Shown here one piece after another: positions 55,692 to 64,000 of a DNA stretch of 64,000 nucleotides (position 1 is its first letter; each line of letters opens with the position of its first letter). Origin of the DNA: Hyperoplus lanceolatus (taxonomy: Eukaryota; Chordata; Actinopteri; Uranoscopiformes; Ammodytidae); NCBI GenBank assembly GCA_026929865.2, contig CM049400.1, positions 23,793,501-23,857,500 on the forward strand. The letters are read 5' to 3'. The notes under the pieces are model-generated. The model worked only from the letters and a program-made list of their open reading frames with translations. It did no database searches and was not told the origin of the DNA. Made by a program: the position numbers and the translations under genes.

Positions 55692-57150
55692 CAGGGCCGG
55701 CGGTAGCCAGGGGCCAGGGTGGGCCGTGCCCACCCAAATGTGGGCTGTGCCCACCCAACCAAAAAAATAATATATTTTTTTTCTTTTTTTAGGTGGAAGT
55801 CCAGATCCACTATTGGACGGACCTGTTCAATTTAAAATAAAATTCAGACAATTAATTAATACTAAAGAATATACCATTACCATGCATTGCTTCTGATTGT
55901 ATTATTGGGTGGGCAGGACAGCCTGCCTCCAAGTTACCCACCCGCTTATAGTGGTCACTGGTCAGCAGAGCCAGCCCGAGGCATAAGCGGAATGAGCGGT
56001 TGTTTAGGGTCCCGACTGCCAGGGGGGGCCCCTTCCCCCCCAATTTTTTTTTTTTAGTTTTTTTTTTTTAGTTTGTGTGTTTGATATCAACATCATATTA
56101 TGTAAATGTAAATTATCATACAATAAAAGGAATACAATGTTTTGGTAGATAGTTAATAGCTTAATAATTGAATCAGTTCATCTGGGAGGTAATCCGAGGT
56201 TAACTGATCACATCACGTTCATGTCCATGGCATGCACAGTGTGTATTGAGTTTATTTAGAATATTTGAAAATGGGGCTGCCCTCAGTTGCCCATGCACTG
56301 TGTATACTGTAGTCTATAGCCTATTTCAGCCTCATCTGTGGAAAAAAAGATAACTGGACAACAGAGTTATTCTGCTTCGTTCCTCTCACTGCATTTAAAT
56401 TCATTCATTATATTACAGAAAAATATGTCCCGTAAAAGAAAAAGAGCTCCAAGCCCATCCCAGAGGACCCTGCATACTATTTTATTTCAAATGTATATTT
56501 CTATGGAAAATCCATGTGTCTTTCTTCAATAGCTTCTAATTCATCCGACCCAGTGTCTCCAAATTATTTGTTCACACAAAATTCCTCAGATTTAGCCTCT
56601 TAATCTTCCTCTCAAAGGGCACCAGATTCATGCATTTCACTTTAAAAGGTAAAAAAAAATCTCCCGGGGGGCATACCCCCGGACCCCCCTAGCAGGGTCG
56701 TGGCCTCGGCTGGCTACTATTTTCACCCAGCTGGACATCAGAGGCAATAGTGGAAAATAGTGTGTATAGTATATAGCTCTGGACTACCACCATCCAGGTT
56801 GCCCAGTCCCAAAGCTTTCTCTTCAATCAGCTCAGGCTGCCTACAGTTAATACTGCGATTAAGAAAAAAAGATACATTATTTTGTATATAATGTATATTA
56901 TATGTTATTCATAAACATTTTGGGAAAAAAACGTGCAAGAATCAAATCTCCCACACAGCAACACTCAACGTTTATTTGCATATTGTGTTCTACACAATTC
57001 ACAGTAAATGTGCCAAAAAGCAGACGCACAGATCTTACAAGGGCAAAAAATTTCGGCTCCGCGCGCTCGCATCTTCATTCTCCCTGAAAAGTGTGCCCAC
57101 CTAAAATTTCTACAGGCCCACCCAAGTCTGACTTTCTAGAACCGGGCCTG
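55692..57150. mobile_element. hAT-like non-autonomous DNA transposon (1459 bp)
   Basis: The 8-bp sequence CTGTCACC flanks both sides (55684-55691 and 57151-57158), a perfect target duplication of the length hAT elements make. The element starts CAGGGCCGG and ends CCGGGCCTG, the CAGGG-type imperfect terminal inverted repeat of hAT. Near both ends is GTGCCCACC, a phrase typical of fish hAT repeats. The interior has only a fragmentary frame from 56424 starting MSRKRKRAPSPSQ, a basic start like that of some TTF/ZMYM-type hAT transposases, soon stopped. A GC palindrome lies near 56665-56685. A second CAGAGCCAGCCCGAGGC end at 55966 with a partial partner at 56701-56715 suggests a nested element, without a clear duplication. 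Confidence 0.75.
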
Positions 57151-57158
57151 CTGTCACC

Positions 57159-58275
57159 CATTATTAAATCAATCAAGTTCCTTCGAAAGGCTGTCTCCTG
57201 TAGTCTGCTATGGGTATTGGTTGTGGAAGGAGTAAAACCAGAGCTAACAGCAAAACGAGACGACGTGATTTAGATTTGAGAGGGTGATGTGAGACTGTCT
57301 TGGAAGAGATAGGATGAGAATGTAACACCCTCGGTTGTGGCCTGTGTATTTTCACAGTCTCAGCCAAGTTGCCGTTGTGATTTAACTGTGAACGTGAACT
57401 AGGCCTACATGAGGTGGCAGCCATCGCAGCCTGGAGCTAGAACAGGTGTAACTGAAGTGTACATTCGTAGTGTTAAAATCTTGATTCATGCATGTGTGTG
57501 GCCTGTGTGTGATCTAATGGGTTCAACATGCCTCATCCTTCACATGAACTCCATGCCATGTTTTTTGCAGCGCAATGAAGAACCATGTCCAGGTTTTCTT
57601 TGCAGCATGCAACGCTGCATGGCCCTCCTGCTCCTCCTACTGTAGTAATACGACACGATTAACTTGGGTCCACTTTCTATGAAACGTTTGAGTTCTTCGC
57701 TTTCACTTCAATATGAACTCTAGAGGAAACTAGAAGTCACGCGAGCAGATTTTTGTTGATAGGTTAAACTGTAAAGATCAAGCGGATTGGGATCTTCCAC
57801 CACAATTTTTTTTCTCCATGGTTTGTCTTTGTTGCAGAAACTGACGCTTCCTCCCGTTCACGTGAGGATGAAACATTCCCGCTGCTGTGTTGACAGGAAT
57901 TGTGTGTTGGATGTTTATGCAGCCTGTTGACTGTCTGCAACAACAAGGGAAACCTACAGGGGCGGCTCAAGCCTGCTCACTGAGATTGTATAGTGAATTT
58001 CTTCAAAGTTATGATTTCTACTAAGCAATGTAATTCAGATATGCTTAATTATTTAACTAATCAATTAGGAGAAAGCATTTATGCTGTAATTTACTCGTTA
58101 ACTTTCCTTTTTGTCAGAAGAAAGTTTGTAAATAGATTCGCATGATAAGGTCTTTGCATGAACCGGCCTGCACAAGTGTCTAAGTACAAAAAAAAGATAG
58201 TTGAAGTTGCATTGCATTGCATGGTGGACTTATACTATTTTATGATCTCATTGAGGGAGAACTTTTAAACTCACG
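57159..58275. other. Intergenic stretch upstream of pgghg
   Basis: No exon or named element recognised between the hAT-like element and the foldback MITE. Confidence 0.6.
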
Positions 58276-58600
58276 TTAAAGGCGGAGTCAGCGATTCTGT
58301 AGAATGCTTGTTGTCCAAATCAGTGAATATCTCCTCGCGATCTGTAACCTGTCTGTTCTGTTGGTTCGCTGAGAAATAATCCAGTGCTAATACACAGCCT
58401 AGACTCTGTAAACAGGCATGTTGGCCCCTTTTGTTTTCATACCCTTTGTTTACATACCAGTTTATAGAACCTAGGCTGATTAACACTGGATTTATTTATT
58501 TCAGTGCACACATAGTTCGGACAGGTAGCGGATTGTGAGGAGATATTCATTGATATTGACAACAAGTGTTCTCCAGAATCAGTGTCTCCACCTTTTTGAA
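58276..58600. mobile_element. Foldback MITE next to the pgghg start
   Basis: The left arm (58276-58336) starts TTAAAGGCGGAGTCAGCG and ends TGAATATCTCCTC. The right arm (58537-58600) is its diverged reverse complement over about 60 bp, so the strand could fold into one long hairpin. The centre holds no frame. The TTAAAGG-GGAGTCAG start is common in fish genomes. A damaged copy lies at 29185-29488. Confidence 0.7.
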
Positions 58601-58737
58601 TCCTAAGTGAAATCATCTTTCCTTGTTCAGAGAGCTGGGATCCTTCTCCACCAACCCTGACTGCATTTAGGAAACCAGGGGAGACTTTTCGGTTCAGTTT
58701 CAAGCTTGCCGAGCAAAGATCGCATCTTTCTCTCGCC

Positions 58738-61156
58738 ATGTCCTACGAATCAGACCCTTACATCTTCTCCACGGACACCTTACCCACTGACATCCGCTTC
58801 CTCCCTCCGCTGGCCAATGGGCTTCTGGGATGGAGGGTGTACAACCACATCATGCACATGGGCGGTGTGTATAACGGGGAGGGTGGGCAGTGTCACCGAG
58901 CAGATGTCCCCTGTCCTCTGGCTGTCAAAGTTGAGATGGAGGAGCCGGCCCAGCACAACTACACCCTGGACACCAACACAGGTTTATAGTCTAGTCTCGA
59001 CTCTCTGCAGTGGTTTGGCTTGTCTGGTCGCTGGAACTTGTCTTGTTGCTGTTCTCACTTTAATTCTACGACCAATCAATCACTGCCCCTTTGTCTCCTC
59101 TTCCACGTGCAGGCATATTTACCCACACTCTGAGCTCAGCCAGCGTCACCGTCTCACAGTCCATGTATACACACCGACACTACTCCAACCTGATGGTGAT
59201 GGAGGTTCTGATGGTGCGTCAGGTGATGTCAGAGGAGCCCATCACGGTGAAGCTGGTCAGTTCCTTCACACCTCAGAGCAAAGACATTGTTTTTGAGTCT
59301 GGTCCCGATTACAAAGGAGGAAGGTATATGGTGAACCCAAGCACCTGGAGAACGCACATTGTTTTGACATCTTGCACATCTCACTACTATCCTACACTCC
59401 TCTCTCTCTCTCTCCCCCCAGTCACATCCACGGAAAGGCGAGCAGTGCTGAGGTCCCGGGAGGTTCCTGTCCCACGGTGGAAATGATCTGGACCCCGGTA
59501 CCGGGCACTCTGACGCTGCCTCCGGAGCAGAGCCAGTCTCGCTGGGGCTTCATCCTGGTGGTGGCCAACAGCTTAGAAAGCTCAGAGGCCCATTACGACG
59601 AGGGCCTGAGTCTGATAGCGACCGGTGACCTGCGTCTGTCTCACCAGCAGGCCTGGAAAGAGCTGTGGCTGCAGAGCAAGGTGGAGGTGGTAGGGTCGGA
59701 GAGACTCTGCAAAGCATTGATTGGTTGCATGTTCTACCTCCTCAGTGCCTTCCCCTCCATACATGACACCTCCAGCTCCTTCGGTGGAGTCAGTCCAGGC
59801 GGGCTGTCTAACGGTGGGGATGGTCAGGACTACTGGGGCCATGTTTTCTGGGACCAGGTAAGACTAGTGAGAACATGTTATGTTATTTAGACACTGTCTG
59901 TTTGGGTTGTGTGTGCTTACGTTTATTTCGCACTGTGACCCTTCTTTATTTTGTGATAGGACATTTGGATGTATCCTGCCATTGCCCTTTTCTACCCCAA
60001 GCTAGCCCGAGCTGTGCTGGAGTACAGGGTGGGGACTATAGATGGCGCAAGAGATAACGCCGAAAAGCAGGGCTTCAAGGTATGATGGTTAGGGTGTCAC
60101 CATCATAGCTCAGGTATTTACTGGAAGCTAAATGTGAAATAAATCATGATAAACTCAGTGATAGTGGTGACTTATCAGAAACAATTAATGAATTTGTATC
60201 GAAACAACAAAATTAAAAGATGGATATACTCCACTCTACTTTTTAGCTAAAGCCATTGGGAGGTTAGCTTATGTTAGCGTAGCCACCTCCTAAGAACACT
60301 TATCAACAATATCCCATTTTTTTAAATCCGTAGAAAGACAGAAATTTAACAAAAAATATTTTTTGTGGTTTTAGCTTGAGTTATGTATTGTCACTACGAG
60401 GCTGCCACTGCCTTCCATGTCTTGTACTCTTTATTTTTGCTATTCTACAAGCCGCTCATAAAAAGTATGTAGCCAGTTAGCATGCATGAGCATGAGGCAT
60501 ACAATTTGGGCATAATTTTGCTTATTAACTTTATCATACCATCACAACCAATGTAGAAGTGCATCTGGGTATTTTTAAGCATGCTGCATTTGACATATCC
60601 TAAATATTTTTCTACCATACTAAATAGCGGGGAAGTATGGGTATTGGATTGCAGACGGCATCAACAGCAGAGTGTGCTCGGCCAAGAAAAGGTTGCAGCC
60701 ACTAAGGGCCACTCACACTAGGGCCGCGGCCCCGTGCCCGAGCTCATTTGCATATGTAGTGGTTTCCAACATTTATGATATCATTTAAACATTAATAATA
60801 AACTCTAGTACCATAACAACAACCTTTGGGTTTGCTTTGACTCCCACACACATACATCACACTCAGAACAAATGACCTTTAGCCACAAACTGCAACAACA
60901 ACTTTCAGACACACAAATATAGGAACATGATTCAAGACCTACGGATGACTATCATCTGTTCTATTTAAAAGCACACTATTGCTAATAAGGCTTGATATGA
61001 GATCTGTCCCAGATACACACACACACTCACAAACACCCACACACACTCACATACACACCCACACACTCACACACTCACTCACACACACACACCCCCATCA
61101 CACACACACACACTTCACACACACACACATTCACACAGACACACACACACATCACA

Positions 61157-61191
<35 letters not shown>

Positions 61192-64000
61192 ACACACATA
61201 CACACACACTGTCACACACACACCCCCATCACACACACACACACTTCACACACACACACATTCACACAGACACACACACACATCACACCACACAGACACA
61301 CCACACATCACACGTACACAGACACCACACACACACAGACAGATAGTTATTTAAACCGACCCCTTCACTAGATCGGCCTTCCTTTTGTCCCGAGAGACGG
61401 CTGCTGTGCTCCCCCCTTTACCCAAGTCCAGGATAGGCTAGGATAGGATAATTGAGGAAAGATCTGATCTCTTGTAATGTATAAGATAATACCTGTGTTG
61501 AATAGTAGAAGTTGTCTACTACTGTAACCTGATGTCAACCTTTGAATAAAGAACCCTGTTAGACCGATCTCCTACTCCTCCGTGTCTATCTTGAAGCCTG
61601 TTCAGATGTCTCCTCTCTCTCAAGTAATATCAAATGTAGTAAAACACAATGGCCCACTCGGCCACGGTCAACACCTCCTTGTTTTACTACACATACTAAA
61701 GTCTAGAACGTTTGGCTAGTGTGACCACGCCATCCGTATTCCAGCACGGAACAGCCCCTTGGCCACGGCACACTTGGAAGAGGTGTGCCGTGGCCAAAGT
61801 ACAGATGCTAATGAGATGACACGCGCACAAGGAAGCGCACAGGCGGCGTTCCTGACGTGAATTTATTAAGGATGCATTGTCCGTTAACGTCCGCTGCCTT
61901 TCTAGTCAGCACCAGAATTGCCCACCACTTGGACTGTAGCTACATAAAATGTGTGAGAATTAACGTGTGTGTAGGCCTAGGTGTGGGCTAATAAAAGAGG
62001 GAGAGAGCTAAATAGGTGAGCGCAGAAAGCAAAGCAAAAAGGTTTAAGTAGACTACGCTCCGAATCCTAAACGCGCACGGTGACGTAGGCAATGTGCAAT
62101 CGTGCCCAGGCCACGAGCAGTGTGACCTCGGGCCAGCGGGGGGAGTGGGGAGGGGGGAGGGGGGGGGGGATCGTGCTGAATCTTCCTGCAGCACGGAACA
62201 GACAAACGGCCCTAGTGTGAGTGGGCTTTTACTTGTGTTTTTTGTGATTCTGTTTGCATACACATTAAAACAAAACCGATAAAATATGTTACTCAGTGAG
62301 CTTTAGAGATCATCACATGTGCATTGTGTTACCTTTGGCCAGCGCAAGGATAACTGTTTTCCCCAGTGATGATTAGACGCTGACCTAAAAGTGTTGGTTA
62401 AAAACCCTGTGGGACTGTATTGGTTTTTACTAACAACAAAAACTTCAACAATAACATTGAAACTGTATCCAGGTCTTCTGATGAAAAGATGCTATCTTTA
62501 CAGGGAATAAAGTTCCCATGGGAGAGTGCTGTGTCAGGGAGGGAGGTGTGTCCAGAAGACATCTACGGACAACAAGAGATTCACATAAACGGAGACGTCA
62601 CCCTGGCCTTCCAACACTATCTCTACCTCACTGAGGTGTGACTCTTTTATCCCCACTCCCTATCATATCGGCTCACCCTGTGTCATGGTGTAAACCGGAG
62701 CTCTCTGTTTGCAGGATCTGTCCATGTTCAGAGAAGGCCATGGCAGCAAGGTGATAAATGGCGTGGCTGATTACTGGGTGTCTAGAGTAACATGGAGCCC
62801 TGAAGACCAGAAGTATCATATCTTAGGTAAAGACCCTGATTAGAAAGATTGTGGCTGGCTACTATAGCTACTAGATTTATTGTTCATGGTTATCAGGCTA
62901 ATTATTTAATAAAAGCAAAAACGTCAACCGGTAACTCCTATCCGCGAAAAAAAAAAAATTCTCACAAAATAATTCAAAAGAAAACAAAAACAAAATAAAA
63001 GTAATACTTGTTAAATGTTAAGATCTTGTTTTATTTCATTCCCTTTACACTGCACAATCTCTTTATTTTATATTAACGTGAATATTTTTATTGAGATATT
63101 TTATGAATAATTTCCCTTTTGTGCCATTTAGGTGTCATGCCACCTGATGAGTATTATTACAATGTCGACAACTCAGTGTACACAAACACAGTGGCCAAAT
63201 TCAGGTACTACCATTTTTGAATTGTTCCTTAATGCGCATAACAACTTAATACTAGTATCATAATACAAAAAGTTTCTCATATTGTCAGTCTCCAGTTCGC
63301 TGTGGAATTGGCCGCCCTCCTCCAAAGTCCTGCGCCAAAGGAGTGGCAGGAAGTGGCTGAACACCTCAAAATACCCTTTGACGAAGGATCCAAGTACCAT
63401 CCTGAGTTTGATGGCTACATTAAAGGTTCACTGTTGTAACTTTATGACATTGTGACCGGCACAACAGCATAGTATGTCCTTAACATAACGCCTAGTCTTC
63501 TGGGCCTTTCACAGGTCAACCAGTGAAGCAGGCAGACGCAGTGATGCTGGGCTATCCTCTGGGATTGCCAATGTCCTTAGAGGTCAGGAGAAATGACCTT
63601 GAAGCGTATGAGCCGGTGACAGACCCTCAAGGTCCAGCCATGACGTGGGTAAGACACAGTGGTATTTAGAGATTAAATGCTGAATGCAATCTTTAAAAAA
63701 ATTTCATCTTAATGTTTTTGGTTGATTCCCATGGCTCTCATCTTCAGCATTTTCCACAGCAAGCAGTGGATTTCAATTGTATTTAAAAAGCTCATCGGAG
63801 GTTTCATAAAAGTATATTCTGCAAAGTATCAATAGCTATCAGTTTAATTTACTAGTTTTTTGTTAGTTAAAGTACACAAACAGTGTCTTGCATTGATTGT
63901 AATACACTGTGGTTGCTGTATTTCTATATTAACGCATATATGTTTGCACCAATGCTTTCACCTTAAATGTAAAGGGCATGTTTGCAATCGGCTGGCTGGA
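58738..64000 (+). CDS. pgghg: Protein-glucosylgalactosylhydroxylysine glucosidase (PGGHG/ATHL1), 3' end cut by window
   Basis: A GH65 enzyme that removes glucose from glucosyl-galactosyl-hydroxylysine of collagen-type sugars (known for the family). Exons seen: 58738-58981, 59113-59323, 59422-59857, 59960-60079, 62504-62635, 62715-62826, 63132-63204, 63289-63425, 63515-63648 and 63975-64000 (continues). Phases join without a stop over about 541 residues; the human protein has 737. The core motifs are clear: [12 protein letters not shown], then [10 protein letters not shown] with Asp296 (the family's reported catalytic Asp lies in this motif), WESA and [10 protein letters not shown] in exon 5, NNSVYTN-like VDNSVYTN in exon 7, and HPEFDGY. 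No signal peptide is visible, in line with the human enzyme. The ATG has G at -3. The donor after exon 1 (GTTTAT) and that after exon 8 (GTTCAC) are weak. Intron 4 is swollen to 2.4 kb by an inverted-repeat element. Confidence 0.93.
60470..60660. mobile_element. Worn MITE copy, related to 49948-50350
   Basis: Shares GCATACAATT-GG-CATA and CCTAAAT-TTTTTCTACCATA-TAAATAG with the 49948-50350 element in the same order. The ends are degraded. It lies in pgghg intron 4. Confidence 0.5.
61015..61340. repeat. Imperfect CA-rich block with an internal 131-bp duplication
   Basis: CA repeats interrupted by CCCCC, TTC, GTA and AGA. The pattern beginning CCCCCATCAC at 61092 recurs from 61223, an offset of 131 bp, and stays the same for about 65 bp. 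Confidence 0.85.
61759..61797. repeat. Perfect hairpin, 15-bp arms and 9-nt loop
   Basis: TTGGCCACGGCACAC at 61759-61773 and GTGTGCCGTGGCCAA at 61783-61797 are exact reverse complements around the loop TTGGAAGAG. It lies inside the inverted-repeat element of pgghg intron 4. Confidence 0.9.

Larger units (their letters stand above)
60709..62224. mobile_element. 1.5-kb DNA element bounded by perfect 18-bp inverted repeats
   Basis: CCACTCACACTAGGGCCG at 60709-60726 is the exact reverse complement of 62207-62224. The interior has no transposase frame: it holds the CA-rich block at 61015-61340, a perfect hairpin at 61759-61797, and several CTAGTGTG and GGCCACGG phrases. I found no convincing target duplication, so the superfamily stays open. 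It is a non-autonomous insertion in pgghg intron 4. Confidence 0.65.

Noticed and set aside
55966-56715. Second hAT-like element nested in the larger one
   Set aside because: The ends CAGAGCCAGCCCGAGG and CCTCGGCTGGCT are similar, but I found no target duplication, so I only mention it inside the larger element.
60979-61371. 130-codon His/Thr-rich open frame
   Set aside because: It is the translation of the CA-rich repeat block.

Overview
The window is vertebrate nuclear DNA from a ray-finned fish. Genes are split into many short exons by GT-AG introns. The five proteins match single-copy vertebrate genes. The non-coding DNA is AT-rich and full of long dinucleotide repeats and small inverted-repeat transposons of types common in teleosts. 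I found no bacterial, viral, CRISPR, rRNA or tRNA feature.

Layout. 1-7880: no gene seen; the right part may be the 3' UTR of slc25a22. 7881-11336 (-): slc25a22, mitochondrial glutamate carrier, 10 coding exons, 312 aa, with a possible remote 5' non-coding exon near 17.7 kb. 18804-26302 (-): pidd1, the PIDDosome scaffold, 15 coding exons, 978 aa. 30173-35431 (+): pnpla2 (adipose triglyceride lipase), 9 coding exons, 517 aa. 38072-53072 (+): a myosin phosphatase targeting subunit, best fit ppp1r12c, 25 coding exons, about 908 aa. 58738-64000 (+): pgghg (ATHL1), GH65 collagen glucosidase, cut by the window end after the start of exon 10. Exon borders were set by hand from GT/AG signals and reading phase. 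All four complete models keep an open frame from ATG to stop.

The slc25a22-pidd1-pnpla2 order, with pgghg in the same block, matches human 11p15.5. Two differences stand out: RPLP2 is not between pidd1 and pnpla2, and a PPP1R12 gene sits here whereas human PPP1R12C is on 19q13.4. The genes are neighbours by ancestry and do not form one pathway: they act in mitochondrial glutamate import, caspase-2/NF-kB signalling, lipid-droplet lipolysis, myosin phosphatase control and hydroxylysine-linked sugar removal.

Most notable points: (1) the first PIDD1 autocleavage site reads QFS where human has HFS, while the second HFS is intact and lies exactly 142 residues later, the human spacing; (2) a 1459-bp hAT-like element with a perfect 8-bp target duplication lies between ppp1r12c and pgghg; (3) a 1.5-kb inverted-repeat element in a pgghg intron carries a perfect 15-bp-arm hairpin; (4) a foldback element lies about 140 bp before the pgghg start codon. 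I see no wholly new biological system here.
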